Positions 8,601 through 16,497 are shown, counted from the stretch's first letter. The stretch is 64,000 nt of DNA from UBA6168 sp039819485 (GCA_039819485.1 JBCBRY010000027.1:1-64000), one strand, 5' to 3'. A program made the numbers and translations. The notes: a model not told the origin generated them from the sequence alone.

Positions 8601-10691
8601 TGCGCCGCTCACGACAACCGGGAATTGGTTGCTGGCATTACAGGAAGCATCAGGTATAGTTTGACTCATTTGACATAAAAATGGAGGCATGTTTTCTTCT
8701 CCAGGTGTGATGTTGAGCAAGGAGAAATCTACATTGTTCATGTCCGTATCTGATCCATTTGGAAAACGGGAAAGACCAATGTCAGGGTCATTATTATTAT
8801 CTTCCAAACCAGCTCCAGAACCTTCTACAAAACCCGGTACGTCTCCTTCGTAGCTGAGGGCATCCACTAAAGTTGCTCCATCAAAAAGGGCAACTGCATC
8901 GGGTGCGCCGTTTTGGATCAGGTTGGTGTTAGGGCTCACATCTAAGTCGCAGTTGGGAGTATTGGCAGCATTGGCACAGATCACAAAATAATCGCCAGAC
9001 GCCAATGTTCCGGATAAGTTGAATGTTTCATAGGTACTGGCTCCATTGCCGTTGATCAATTGAACAGAATAGTTACTCAAGTCTATTGGAGAACCACAAG
9101 GGTTGTATATCTCAATAAACTCCGCATCATCCGTACCGTCTATATCGTAATCCACTTCATTGATAATGGCCGTACAGGTTGGGCAAGTAATAGTACCTGC
9201 TTCTACCTGAATATCGTACATCTGAACATCGGTACTGCTACCAAAAACCCGCACGAAATAAGTGCCGGCTGACAATGATTGATTACAAATGATTTCTTCA
9301 AATCCGGCGGCTGCGGCATTTGAAGTAGCTAAAACGGTTGTTCCGTCCGTATCGATTAATTCTATACCCAGGTTACTTTGTGCCAATGCATCAAAGTTAG
9401 TACCGGCCGAACAACTGCCATTACTATTTTGAGGGCCTGCTAAATAGGTAGTACCGGTTGGGGTAATGGTCACGGAGACATCTTCCGTGGAGGCGATTGA
9501 AAAGGAATAGAAATCAGAATCAGACACATCATCTATACTGACGCCAGTATCGGTCACTGGGTTGCCATTTGTGACTGCTCCCAGAGCGGTTGCAGTGCCT
9601 GAAGTATTATTGCTTTCGTTTTTATCTCCATATTGCCTGTTACCTGCGAGGATGTCGTCTTCTTGTGGCCCGTCAAATGCGGTAGAGACAAACGGCTCCA
9701 TCAACTTTGTTTGTTCTCTCGGACAGGAGTGGTTGAAACCAAGGCCGTGGCCATGCTCGTGCGATAATACATTTTTAAAACCAAGTACGTTACCGGCTGA
9801 ATAGAAACTATCGTCGGTATCGATGATCATGTCTCCATTGTTTGGAAAATAATTGCAGGCCAATACTCCGGAATTTCCGTCTATCCTGTGGCCGCCCATA
9901 CGTACATCACCCCGAACGCCCACAGAGCCGGGGTTTGCAAAAGTGGCATAGGGTGCCCCGTCGTCATTTGGCTCGTAGACGTATGTAGTTCCGGTCAGTT
10001 CACCCCATCGGGAAAACACTTCATCAAAGTGAATGAACCAAGGACGCTGGGTCAGGTCGGCCCCCCCGGGGCCGGCACCGAAGACACCGTCCAAAAATGC
10101 GATCAGGTCACTTGGGTCGGTACTCTCGCCAGGGACACCACAGTTGTTTTGGATGGTTGTCCCGTCTGGTACGAAGCTCCAGGTAAGCGTGGTAGGGTCA
10201 CCCTGCGAAAGCCCCCCTCCATTGGTGGCAGTCGTTGACCAACGGCCGCCCAATTGGTATTTATCAGGTGTATTGACCAAGCCGGTGCCGTTTGGGACCT
10301 TGTTTTTTTTGTGGAAGGCGGCAATTGCATCTGGATCTGAATTGGGATGCCAGCAGACCGAAGGGCGCTCTTGCGTAGCTTGTTCCTGCTTGATCAAGTT
10401 TTTCATTAATTGCTGCTGGAACGGGTGTAAGCCAGCAAGGACATCATGGGGCTCGTGATGGTGATGCCCATTGCAGTCAGTGAATATGGGAGGGGTGTTG
10501 TTTTCTGTTTTTTCTGCGTTTTCTGTTTTCTCTGCTTGTCCTGTTTGTTCCGCATGGTCATTTTGCCAAAACAAAAATGCGCCTGCTGTTATAAAAACAA
10601 TAGCAAACGCAAGTTTGGTGACGAATGTGTTAGCGGTGGTTTTTGGCAAAAGGGCAAAAGACTTCAGGTAAGAAAGTAAATTTTTTTTCAT
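2625..10691 (-). CDS. giant secreted metzincin-like/MopE-repeat surface protein with T9SS sorting domain
   Basis: About 2,688 residues. The ATG at 10691 is preferred over an upstream in-frame GTG because it starts the signal/anchor region (MKKNLLSY, hydrophobic near residues 23-42). A low-complexity EKTENAEKTEN linker follows. The protease-like domain has the full metzincin zinc motif HEHGHGLGFNH near residue 314 (HExxHxxGxxH). Then come a PPC-like beta domain (about 370-500), a lamin-tail domain (about 507-625), a proprotein-convertase P-domain (about 677-820), Calx-beta (829-940) and a second lamin-tail domain (945-1077). Next is a very long run of Asp/Cys-rich MopE-type repeats (about 1114-2127, DCDDND...DADGDDYG), an SprB-like module, two more MopE repeats, a receptor-L-like repeat domain (about 2447-2577) and a C-terminal T9SS type A sorting domain (RLFPNPADEF...GIYLVQV). 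Likely exported through the outer membrane and surface-attached. The Asp-rich repeats suggest calcium or other metal binding. It stands alone, with its own terminator. Confidence 0.9.
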   Translation of the reverse strand: MKKNLLSYLKSFALLPKTTANTFVTKLAFAIVFITAGAFLFWQNDHAEQTGQAEKTENAEKTENNTPPIFTDCNGHHHHEPHDVLAGLHPFQQQLMKNLIKQEQATQERPSVCWHPNSDPDAIAAFHKKNKVPNGTGLVNTPDKYQLGGRWSTTATNGGGLSQGDPTTLTWSFVPDGTTIQNNCGVPGESTDPSDLIAFLDGVFGAGPGGADLTQRPWFIHFDEVFSRWGELTGTTYVYEPNDDGAPYATFANPGSVGVRGDVRMGGHRIDGNSGVLACNYFPNNGDMIIDTDDSFYSAGNVLGFKNVLSHEHGHGLGFNHSCPREQTKLMEPFVSTAFDGPQEDDILAGNRQYGDKNESNNTSGTATALGAVTNGNPVTDTGVSIDDVSDSDFYSFSIASTEDVSVTITPTGTTYLAGPQNSNGSCSAGTNFDALAQSNLGIELIDTDGTTVLATSNAAAAGFEEIICNQSLSAGTYFVRVFGSSTDVQMYDIQVEAGTITCPTCTAIINEVDYDIDGTDDAEFIEIYNPCGSPIDLSNYSVQLINGNGASTYETFNLSGTLASGDYFVICANAANTPNCDLDVSPNTNLIQNGAPDAVALFDGATLVDALSYEGDVPGFVEGSGAGLEDNNNDPDIGLSRFPNGSDTDMNNVDFSLLNITPGEENMPPFLCQMSQTIPDASCNASNQFPVVVSGAPGTQLGTDVELTNVHLVIEHTWTDDLDITLISPNNVSVLLSSDNGNDGDNYGDPSDCVSFTDFDMNAGTSITAGSAPFIGAFVPEGNLADFNDGSDPNGTWTLQVCDDTGQDEGELEFVELVFAAVATSTELSIAATDADKNEGDAGNTSFTFTVTRSGDVSGATMVDYDVTGTGGDPANAADFGGTLPNGTVSFAATETTQVVTVNVSGDTDVENDENFTVTLSNPTGGATITTATADGVIRNDDVNCPSAGDLVITEIIQNPNAVTDANGEWVEIYNASGASIDLNGIILRDDGSESHTINTSLTVPTGSYIVLGRNDDFATNGGVNVDYEYSGFTLGNGADEVILECNNVIIDQVFYDGGPNFPDPTGASMSLNPNNLNANDNDNGANWCEATSSYGSGDLGTPGNANDACCTSSTWYADNDMDSFGDPNDSQESCTQPTGYVADNTDCDDNDPNEFPGQTWYIDADGDDYGASSTTACERPTNGFLLSELSGTGTDDCDDNDANEFPGQTWYTDADGDDYGASSTTACERPTNGFLLSELSGNGTDDCDDNDDNEFPGQTWYTDADGDDYGASSTTACERPTNGFLLSELNGNGTDDCDDNDANEFPGQTWYTDADGDDYGASSSTDCERPTNGFLLSELSGTGTDDCDDNDANEFPEQTWYIDADGDDYGASSTTACERPTYGFLLSELSGNGTDDCDDNDDNEFPGQTWYIDADGDDYGASSTTACERPTNGSLLSELSGTGTDDCDDNDDNEFPGQTWYIDADGDDYGASSTTDCERPANGFLLSELNGTGTDDCNDGDTAINPAAAEVCDGVDNNCDSQVDEGVQNTYYADTDGDGFGDPNSPLTACTQPTGYVADNTDCDDSDPDEFPGQTWYIDADGDDYGASATTDCERPANGFLLSELNGTGTDDCNDGDAAINPAAAEVCDGVDNNCDSQVDEGVQNTYYADTDGDGFGDPDNSQMACTQPSGYVADNTDCDDSDPDEFPGQTWYTDADGDDYGASSTTACERPANGFLLSELNGTGTDDCNDGNAAINPGAAEICDGEDNDCDMQIDEEGLTTFYADSDGDGFGDPDSSQESCSQPSGFVLDNTDCDDSDPDEFPGQTWYTDADGDDYGASSTTACERPANGFLLSELNGTGTDDCNDGDAAINPAAAEVCDGVDNDCDGMIDVGVQNTYYADNDGDGFGNPNVSVVDCSPPAGFVTNNTDCNDNNGGINPDADEICDGVDNNCDGMVDINPVTGPTWFEDSDGDGFGDANSSIIACSQPAGYVNNDLDCNDSDSGINPSAPEVCNNIDDNCNGQIDEFAIDAPTWYEDFDGDGFGSLNSVLVECDQPAGYVSNFDDCDDTNSSINPNTVWYVDFDGDGFGNPNSPVTTCDPGSGFSLDNTDCNDNIAAINPGATELCNGVDDNCNGLIDEVCGCNITSITANNFSLCDNQGTLDPLDDTFEADITVTFTNSPGTGTLDLSGDGTAAVSAAGLGTSHTFVDVEMSADGSIISLTAEFSDDPMCTLTNSNVGTAPSSCSSCSVSIDEIIVTNETCPGSGDGTITISASGTGQIAYSTDGGTTFNLTGEFIDVSPGTYDIEVWILGTPTCFASDITTVGAAPPSSLKTWYKDVDGDGYSDGISQQSCTQPTNYYLAEDLEATSGDCNDNNADEYPGQEWYKDADDDGYSDGTTQIACSRPTGYKAPNELTATSGDCEDSDPGVFPGAPEICNGIDDDCDGEIDENAAGGLTYNGNVFLSTQAAVNAFSSCYSIIDGNLTVQGANVSNIDSLKNILEVTGNVNIQYTFLENMGGLDSLKEIGGTLTIFFNSQLVSLAGLDSLQEVGGNLMLYYNFSLTDCCPIHDLINSGNIGGATVIFFNSTNCNSVSEINAACNNNPLVEPPTSGNALQVKPSSSLQSNKDFRLFPNPADEFVKISILGKYQEGRLKIFDTAGRTVEERKLGQNVVEENIFVNNWRTGIYLVQVIIDDEILVKKLIIQ
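5197..6240 (-). repeat. 348-bp tandem repeats (3 copies) inside the giant gene
   Basis: The anchor word ttggcgggcc (or a close variant) recurs at 5197, 5545, 5893 and 6241, exactly 348 bp apart (116 codons). Each unit encodes two MopE-like modules: one with AEVCDGVDNNCD and one with the PGQTWY...DADGDDYGAS block. The copies are nearly identical at DNA level and GC-rich compared with the rest of the gene, which points to recent duplication. Expect assembly and copy-number uncertainty here. Confidence 0.9.
6241..7290 (-). repeat. 150-bp tandem repeats (7 copies) inside the giant gene
   Basis: The anchor word (ttggttggcc or a variant) occurs at 6241, 6391, 6541, 6691, 6841, 6991 and 7141, an exact 150-bp (50-codon) period. 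Each unit encodes one MopE-type repeat of the form DDCDDNDxNEFPGQTWY...GASSTTACERPTNG. The copies differ by scattered substitutions only, always in frame. The array abuts the 348-bp array, so a single-module unit and a two-module unit have been amplified separately side by side. Confidence 0.92.
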
Positions 10692-11122
10692 AATTGATAC
10701 CACGAGATGTTTTGTGAGTAATTGGTTTTTAAAATAAAATACCGATTTATTTAAGGTTGATAGATGGCTGGCACGCGTTGAGGTGACCTAATGAAAGGAA
10801 AGAATCGTGCGTGTGTCCATTCTAATTGTTTACTTAGTAAAACCTGCTGACGAGGTTGAAACGGCTTGGGATGGGAATTTTACAAAATGGGTCTTAGTGA
10901 AAATTTAGGTATATAGTGCTTGCCCGAAGAAATGTAAATAAATTAAATACGAAAAACTGACGATGTGAGTTGATTGTAAAGAAAGGGTGCAAAATTTTAC
11001 GTCAAAAACAAGTCCAAAATCCCATTGGGATTTAAGTTTCAGAACACCTTTCATACATAGTTTTCAAAACATATAAAATTAGCTCAATTATCAAGAAGTG
11101 CCGGAGGTTTAAATTGTTCACT
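10692..11122. other. 431-bp intergenic region upstream of the giant gene
   Basis: Holds the presumed promoter of the giant gene (minus strand) and the 3' end of the BNR gene transcript. The only structure seen is a small palindrome AAATCCCA-T-TGGGATTT at 11017-11033, on the minus strand followed by TTGGACTTGTTTTTG, a weak terminator candidate for the BNR gene. No ORF or RNA gene recognised. Confidence 0.4.
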
Positions 11123-12202
11123 TTACTCAGTGAAATGTAACGAATAAATCATTGGTAAATAATTGCTGATAGTTTGCCAATGGTCTCCCCGGTCCCCAGA
11201 GTAGAACAGGTTGCCGGTCGTGGTCCCAAAAATCACCTCATCGCCGGAAGCTACCAAGGCATGTCGGTAGACAATGTCAAAGGAAAAGTCCTGAGACAGG
11301 CCATTTCGCAAAGCTGTCCAGGTTTTTCCGCCATCATCTGTTCGGGAAATACAGAGCGCCTTTTCCACTGCTACCCGGTGCACGTCGCTCACGGCAGGAG
11401 CTACCCAAGCCTGGCCGGGGTCATCATCTGCAACTGCGATGGCAAAACCAAAATTGGCAGGCCCCTCTTTTTGAGAAACATCTTCCCAGGAAACCGCTCC
11501 ATTGGTGGAGCGGAAAATGCCGCAATGATTTTGTTGCCAAAGAATATCTGGATTGGAAGGGGCAAACAACAGTAAGTGCGGATCATGTCCGATTGCTGCT
11601 TTTGGATCGGGCAAAAAATCAGCCCTCAAACCTTCGTTACGGACCGTCCACGTTTCACCAGCGTCGAGACTTTCAAAAACACCGGCACAGGAAATGCCGA
11701 CCAGGATCCGGTCTTCGTTGCGAGGATCGACCACTACCGAGTGAATACCTGCGTAATCTTTTCCACCTCCAAACCACTGTGGCCTGCTTGGGTGATTCCA
11801 AAAGGGTTCAACCAATTGAAAGGAATTACCCCCGTCCTCACTTCTGAACAACCCGCCCGGCTCCGTACCGATCCACAAACGGCTGGGGCGAGTCAGCCCC
11901 CCGTGCTGCATTGCCCATAGGTAACGAGTGACGGCGGCTACCCCTTCTTTCATTTCCAGTCCTTCTGGATAGGCGGGAGCCGCTACCTCTTCCCAGGTGA
12001 CTCCTTCGTCTTTCGACCGGTGCAGCTTAACCCCCCAATGACCATGATCCAGGCAAGCCCACCAAGTACCGTTGCGCTCATCGGTGTAAGCGATAGAAAC
12101 AGGAATGGCGTCAAAATGTACATTGGTGATCTTCCAGCCAGATGGCTTTTTTTTACAAACGACTAACCCTTTGCGGGTTCCGATCAGCAGGGTGGATTTC
12201 AT
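11123..12202 (-). CDS. BNR/Asp-box beta-propeller protein (sialidase-like fold)
   Basis: A 359-residue protein without a signal peptide that begins MKSTLLIGTRKGLVV. Six Asp-box-like motifs (S/R-x-D-x-G-x-T-W type) are visible: SKDEGVTWEE, SEDGGNSFQL, SLDAGETWTV, STNGAVSWED, RTDDGGKTWTA and SGDRGDHWQT. These repeats mark BNR beta-propellers of the exo-sialidase/VPS10-like fold. No catalytic sialidase residues could be identified, so enzymatic activity is not claimed. It is followed 64 bases upstream-to-downstream by a MoaD/ThiS-like gene read in the same direction (MoaD first, BNR second), a pairing known from many bacterial genomes, which suggests joint function. Confidence 0.82.
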   Translation of the reverse strand: MKSTLLIGTRKGLVVCKKKPSGWKITNVHFDAIPVSIAYTDERNGTWWACLDHGHWGVKLHRSKDEGVTWEEVAAPAYPEGLEMKEGVAAVTRYLWAMQHGGLTRPSRLWIGTEPGGLFRSEDGGNSFQLVEPFWNHPSRPQWFGGGKDYAGIHSVVVDPRNEDRILVGISCAGVFESLDAGETWTVRNEGLRADFLPDPKAAIGHDPHLLLFAPSNPDILWQQNHCGIFRSTNGAVSWEDVSQKEGPANFGFAIAVADDDPGQAWVAPAVSDVHRVAVEKALCISRTDDGGKTWTALRNGLSQDFSFDIVYRHALVASGDEVIFGTTTGNLFYSGDRGDHWQTISNYLPMIYSLHFTE

Positions 12203-12266
12203 GATTTTACTTGGTTGGTGAAATACTTGTTATTGCTTCATTTTTGCCTACTTGCCTACTTTACGC

Positions 12267-12539
12267 TCACCCTCCTGACAGTGCCTGCATGATATAGACT
12301 TCACTATTTTCGGAAAAGGCATCGCTGAGTTGTTCCCGGTCTTTGATCAGTTCGCCGTCGATGAAAATATTGACGTGTTTGCGCAGGGCACCCCGCTCAT
12401 CTACGATGTAGTGCTGGATACCGGGATAGTGTTGGTCGATGCTTTCCAGCAAGGCAGGCAGACTCTCACCTTGAACGGGGGTTTCTTTCAGCTCGGGGAA
12501 AAAGCGCTTTAGCGCGTAAGTGAATTTTACAGTAGGCAT
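12267..12539 (-). CDS. MoaD/ThiS-family ubiquitin-like sulfur-carrier protein
   Basis: A 90-residue beta-grasp protein beginning MPTVKFTYALKRFFPEL and ending in ALSGG. The C-terminal Gly-Gly is the site adenylated and thiocarboxylated in MoaD/ThiS proteins. The internal segment HVNIFIDGELIKDREQLSD matches the family's VNIFVNG...RxLxGLxT area. No MoaE, MoeB/ThiF or ThiG gene lies nearby, so a standard molybdopterin or thiamine role is not supported by context. The immediate partner is the BNR propeller gene downstream (64-base gap), the same strand. The role is therefore open: sulfur carrier or protein-conjugation tag. Confidence 0.85.
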   Translation of the reverse strand: MPTVKFTYALKRFFPELKETPVQGESLPALLESIDQHYPGIQHYIVDERGALRKHVNIFIDGELIKDREQLSDAFSENSEVYIMQALSGG

Positions 12540-12748
12540 GTTTGACGGTGGACGATGGACGGTTGGTTGCGGACGGATTTCTATTAAACAACTTCAAACT
12601 CAAATTAACTGGCCGGCTGCATTTTTTACCAGAACAATCGTCTTTTTTTGTTCAAATAATTTGGTCTAAAAATAGGGAAGAATGATGAAAAATTGGTTTT
12701 TGTTGTCATATTAATTCGGAAGTTACATTGTAAATACCGATGGTTTTG

Positions 12749-12785
12749 GCAGGGATGTCATTTTTTCAAAAAATGACATCCCTGC
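12749..12785. repeat. perfect 37-bp palindrome (18-bp arms), probable terminator
   Basis: gcagggatgtcatttttt, a single c, then its exact reverse complement. It lies 43 bases beyond the stop of the M23 peptidase gene (minus strand), so it is probably that transcript's terminator. The arms contain both a GC part and an A/T part, making a long stem with an internal T-run. The rest of the 289-bp gap holds no gene; at 12546-12575 it carries a half-copy of a repeated word (GACGGTGGACGATGGACGG). Confidence 0.6.
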
Positions 12786-12828
12786 ATCAGTTTAAATGGC
12801 GGTATTCCAGAACGTTATCCGAGATAAT

Positions 12829-14211
12829 CTATCTTGCTCTGATCGGCATCCAGCCTATCTCCCCATCCTGGTCCCGAATCAGCTGGTAACTCTCATTTTT
12901 ACCAACTACAGCTACTTCTTCATTTGGTTGCACTGAAGATACTGGTGATGCTTTCGAATCTGGTGATTGCAGCAACTCTGTAGCCTCGGTGAGGGTGATT
13001 GTACCGATACTGCGATTGATGCCTTCGAGACTTTTGGTATGAAGATAACCGGAAATACCGTCTGGGCTGCGCACCCGGTACCAATAGCTGCTGGCTGCAA
13101 TAATCTGTAGCGGTAGGTGTCGATTCAGGGTAGCAATGGTAGCACTGCGGTTTTGCGGGGCTGCCTTCAGGCTGGTATCCTGCCGTCGTACTCGTGCTAT
13201 TTGGCCCAGTCGTGAAGTATCTGCCCGGACGGATGGAGCTTTTTGTTTTTGGTAGGCCACAAAAGGAAACGGGTCAACGGCGCCCTGTCTTCTTTTGTAA
13301 ACGCTGAAGTGAAGGTGCGGACGGGTATTGCGGGCATTCCCGGTATTGCCTACCGTACCCAATGTGTCCCCCGCTTTTACCCGTTGATTTTCTTTCACCA
13401 TCTGACTGTCCAAATGAGCATAGTAAAGTGATTGACGTCGATGACTGTCATATAACCAGATTTGTTTGCCGCCCAGTCCTCCGTTTTTTACTCTTCGGAT
13501 TTCTCCGTCTGTTGCCGCTACCAAAGGAGTGCCTCGACGGGCAAAAATATCGATGCCTTTATGTTTGCGTTTTCCTCCGTCCCGAGGGTCACCAAAAAAG
13601 CTCCAAATATCCTGATTGCCCTTGCCGCTGACCGGAAAAGTACTGTAGATAGGCTGAGCGATCAGTTGTAAGTTATAACGGCAGGAGGCCAGTAGTTCGG
13701 GTTGTATCCGTAGGAGGTAAGTTCCATTCTTGTGGACTTCGTAGGCCAGGCTGTCGGTCTGATAGTTTTCTGCATTGAACAAATGCTGGAAATAGGGGAT
13801 GCTATCTGTAGGTTCTATCCGAAAGAAATCGACAAAGAATAAGGTGCTGTCAGGTTCAGTGGATAATTTTATCTGCAACAATTCCCCTGTTTTTAATTTC
13901 AAACGATAAGCGAGTGCGGCCGGTACATCTGACCGAAAATAGCCCGTTTCCTGAAACGGGGCCTCGACCAAAATACCGTCCCTCAATGCACGGGTCTCTG
14001 CCAATTGCCATGTTTTAGCTATTTGCGTTTTGGCCAAACCCATGGAATCCAAAGCAGACCAATAAGCTTCTCTGGGAGTTTGTGCCAACGGGGATAGGGC
14101 ACCTGACGTCGTGTTTTGGTTACAAGATGCAGAAAGCAATAAGATGACACCAGCGAGGAATATGCTCAAATTCTGAAGAGAGGATGGGAACAGTCGGGTA
14201 TTTTTATTCAT
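12829..14211 (-). CDS. M23 (LytM) peptidase lipoprotein with C-terminal SH3 domains
   Basis: A 460-residue protein with a lipoprotein signal (LLLSASC, Cys30). After an N-terminal beta domain of about 170 residues comes an M23 domain: FGDPRDGGKRKHKGID (first zinc ligands H and D), YYAHLDSQMV, and RPHLHFSVY (the HLH ligand pair). Two SH3-like regions follow (around SATIATLNRHLPLQII and EATELLQSPDSKASPVSS), typical cell-wall-binding modules. Likely a lipid-anchored peptidoglycan endopeptidase. All the zinc-binding residues expected for the family are present. It stands alone upstream of the MoaD-BNR pair. Confidence 0.9.
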   Translation of the reverse strand: MNKNTRLFPSSLQNLSIFLAGVILLLSASCNQNTTSGALSPLAQTPREAYWSALDSMGLAKTQIAKTWQLAETRALRDGILVEAPFQETGYFRSDVPAALAYRLKLKTGELLQIKLSTEPDSTLFFVDFFRIEPTDSIPYFQHLFNAENYQTDSLAYEVHKNGTYLLRIQPELLASCRYNLQLIAQPIYSTFPVSGKGNQDIWSFFGDPRDGGKRKHKGIDIFARRGTPLVAATDGEIRRVKNGGLGGKQIWLYDSHRRQSLYYAHLDSQMVKENQRVKAGDTLGTVGNTGNARNTRPHLHFSVYKRRQGAVDPFPFVAYQKQKAPSVRADTSRLGQIARVRRQDTSLKAAPQNRSATIATLNRHLPLQIIAASSYWYRVRSPDGISGYLHTKSLEGINRSIGTITLTEATELLQSPDSKASPVSSVQPNEEVAVVGKNESYQLIRDQDGEIGWMPIRAR

Positions 14212-14421
14212 TTTGTAAAAGGTGATTTCGACACTGAAGTTAAATGGATGCGCCAGCTAAGATTTCCTGTGATAAAATGTTGCAGAAGGAACGCAGAGTT
14301 GGGGCTTCTTGTTTTGATTGTCTGTTTGCGCTCGAATTTTTCACTGCAAAGAATGACCATCGAAAATGTAATTCCGCTGCTTTGTTGTGGAAAAAAGGCA
14401 GGTACAGCATGTTAAAGAATA

Positions 14422-14466
14422 AAAAAAGGTGTTGTTCAGTCTTTTCAAAAGAACAACACCTTTTTT
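14422..14466 (-). terminator. gyrB terminator
   Basis: Perfect 16-bp arms (AAAAAAGGTGTTGTTC and its complement) around a 13-base loop, 42 bases past the gyrB stop. On either strand the stem ends in a T-run, so it could act bidirectionally. Confidence 0.8.
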
Positions 14467-14507
14467 CGGAAAGTGACTTTGCTAAAAATCACTGACCAAT
14501 TCACGCA

Positions 14508-16493
14508 TTACGCATCCACATTCGCATATTTTGCATTCGCTTCGATAAAGGCCCTTCGTGGTGGTACTTCATCGCCCATAAGCATAGAGAAAATCCGGTC
14601 GGCCTCGGTGGCGTCTTCGATGGTCACCTGGCGCAGGATGCGGGTATCCGGGTCCATAGTGGTTTCCCAGAGCTGGTCTGCGTTCATTTCACCAAGACCT
14701 TTGTAACGCTGTATTTTTACGGAAGAGTCGTTTTCTCCTTTCGAATAGAAGGCGACGGCTTCCTGGCGTTCGTCCTCGTCCCAGCAGTAGCGGAATTGCT
14801 TGCCTTTTTTCACCATGTACAATGGCGGTGCGGCAATGTAGATATAGCCCTGCTCAATCAACGGCTTCATGTAGCGGAAGAAAAAGGTCAGGATCAAGGT
14901 CGTAATGTGGCTGCCATCGATATCGGCATCACACATGATGACTACTTTGTGGTAACGGAGCTTTTCTGTGTTCAAAACCCGTTCACCTTCATCATTTTCC
15001 GTAATGCTCACGCCGAGGGCCGTGAAGATATTTTTGATTTCTTCGTTTTCGTAAATCTTATGCTCCATGGCTTTTTCCACATTGAGGATTTTACCCCTCA
15101 GGGGAAGTATGGCCTGGATGTGCCGGTCGCGCCCCTGCTTGGCCGTTCCGCCAGCCGAGTCCCCCTCAACGAGGAAGATTTCGCTTTCCTCTGGCTTGCG
15201 GGAAGAACAATCAGCCAATTTGCCGGGAAGGCCGCTGCCGGTGAGGGCATTTTTACGCTGTACCATTTCCCGGGCCTTGCGGGCGGCTTGTCTTGCGGTG
15301 GCAGCAATGATGACTTTTTCAAGAATCTTTTTGGCGGCGCCTGAGTTTTCTTCCACATATTCCGTCAGTGCCTGTCCAACGGCGCGGGACACAATGCCCG
15401 TCACTTCAGAGTTGCCGAGTTCACTTTTGGTCTGCCCTTTAAACTGGGGCTCTGGTACCTTCACTGAAACAATGGCGGTCAGTCCTTCCCGGAAGTCATC
15501 GCTGGTGATGGTGACTTTGCTTTTCACCTTCGCCAGTATACCCGAGCTTTCCCCGTATTTGTTCATCACCCGGCTGACTGCCCGGCGGAAACCATTTACG
15601 TGCGTTCCTCCTTCCGGTGTTTTGATATTGTTGACATAAGAAAAAATATGCTCGGAGTAGGAAGTGTTGTATTGAAGCGCCACTTCTACCTCGACATTGT
15701 CCTCTTTTCCCAGTACATGGATCGGTGATTCGATGATTTTTGTGCGGCTTTCATCCAGGAATTGGACAAATTCTTTCAAACCACCTTCTGAGTAGAAAGA
15801 TTCCGTCTTGAATTGACCGTCCTCATCTACTTCTCTTTCGTCCGTAATGCTCAGCATGAGCCCGCTGTTGAGGTAGGCCAACTCCCGTAGACGCGTGGCC
15901 AGCGTTGCATAGTTGTAGATGAGCGAGTCAAAGATTTCGCCATCCGGAGAGAATTTGACAATCGTACCCCTGTAGTCTGTCGTGCCTATTTCCCTCACCT
16001 CATATTGGGGGATTCCTCTTTTGTACTCTTGTTCGTATTTTTTTCCTTCCCGATGAACTTCTGCCCGCAGATGGGTGGAGAGGGCGTTCACACAGGAAAC
16101 CCCCACACCGTGCAGACCACCTGACACCTTATAGGTGTTCTTGTCAAATTTACCCCCTGCGTGCAGGACGGTCATTACTACCTCCAAAGCGGACTTTTTC
16201 AGTTTGGCGTGCATGCCGACCGGAATTCCGCGGCCATCATCTTTTACCGTGATGGAATTGTCTTTATGGATGATGGTGTGAACCTCTGAACAGTAGCCTG
16301 CCAAATGCTCATCGATCGAGTTGTCGATCACCTCCCAAACGAGGTGGTGAAGCCCTTTGACATCAGTTGTTCCAATGTACATCGCCGGGCGTTTTCGCAC
16401 GGCTTCCAATCCTTCCAGAGCAGTAATGTTTCCAGCATCATAATTGCCGTTTTGCGGCGTTGCTGCTTCGTCTTTCAATTCTTCATTTTTCAT
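14508..16493 (-). CDS. gyrB: DNA gyrase subunit B
   Basis: A 661-residue protein that catalyses ATP-driven negative supercoiling together with GyrA. The GHKL ATPase domain shows LEAVRKRPAMYIG, VWEVIDNSIDE, VKDDGRGIPVG and GGLHGVGVSCVNALS. The transducer contains GGTHVNGFRRAVSR. The TOPRIM domain contains LVEGDSAGGTAKQGRD, ILPLRGKILNVEKA and MCDADIDGSHI. The C-terminus has QRYKGLGEMNADQLWETTMDP and RRAFIEANAKYANVDA, which favours GyrB over ParE. The gene is divergent from ruvX. A -7-like element sits only 4 bases before the ATG, so the transcript may be leaderless. Confidence 0.97.
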   Translation of the reverse strand: MKNEELKDEAATPQNGNYDAGNITALEGLEAVRKRPAMYIGTTDVKGLHHLVWEVIDNSIDEHLAGYCSEVHTIIHKDNSITVKDDGRGIPVGMHAKLKKSALEVVMTVLHAGGKFDKNTYKVSGGLHGVGVSCVNALSTHLRAEVHREGKKYEQEYKRGIPQYEVREIGTTDYRGTIVKFSPDGEIFDSLIYNYATLATRLRELAYLNSGLMLSITDEREVDEDGQFKTESFYSEGGLKEFVQFLDESRTKIIESPIHVLGKEDNVEVEVALQYNTSYSEHIFSYVNNIKTPEGGTHVNGFRRAVSRVMNKYGESSGILAKVKSKVTITSDDFREGLTAIVSVKVPEPQFKGQTKSELGNSEVTGIVSRAVGQALTEYVEENSGAAKKILEKVIIAATARQAARKAREMVQRKNALTGSGLPGKLADCSSRKPEESEIFLVEGDSAGGTAKQGRDRHIQAILPLRGKILNVEKAMEHKIYENEEIKNIFTALGVSITENDEGERVLNTEKLRYHKVVIMCDADIDGSHITTLILTFFFRYMKPLIEQGYIYIAAPPLYMVKKGKQFRYCWDEDERQEAVAFYSKGENDSSVKIQRYKGLGEMNADQLWETTMDPDTRILRQVTIEDATEADRIFSMLMGDEVPPRRAFIEANAKYANVDA

Positions 16494-16497
16494 ACTG

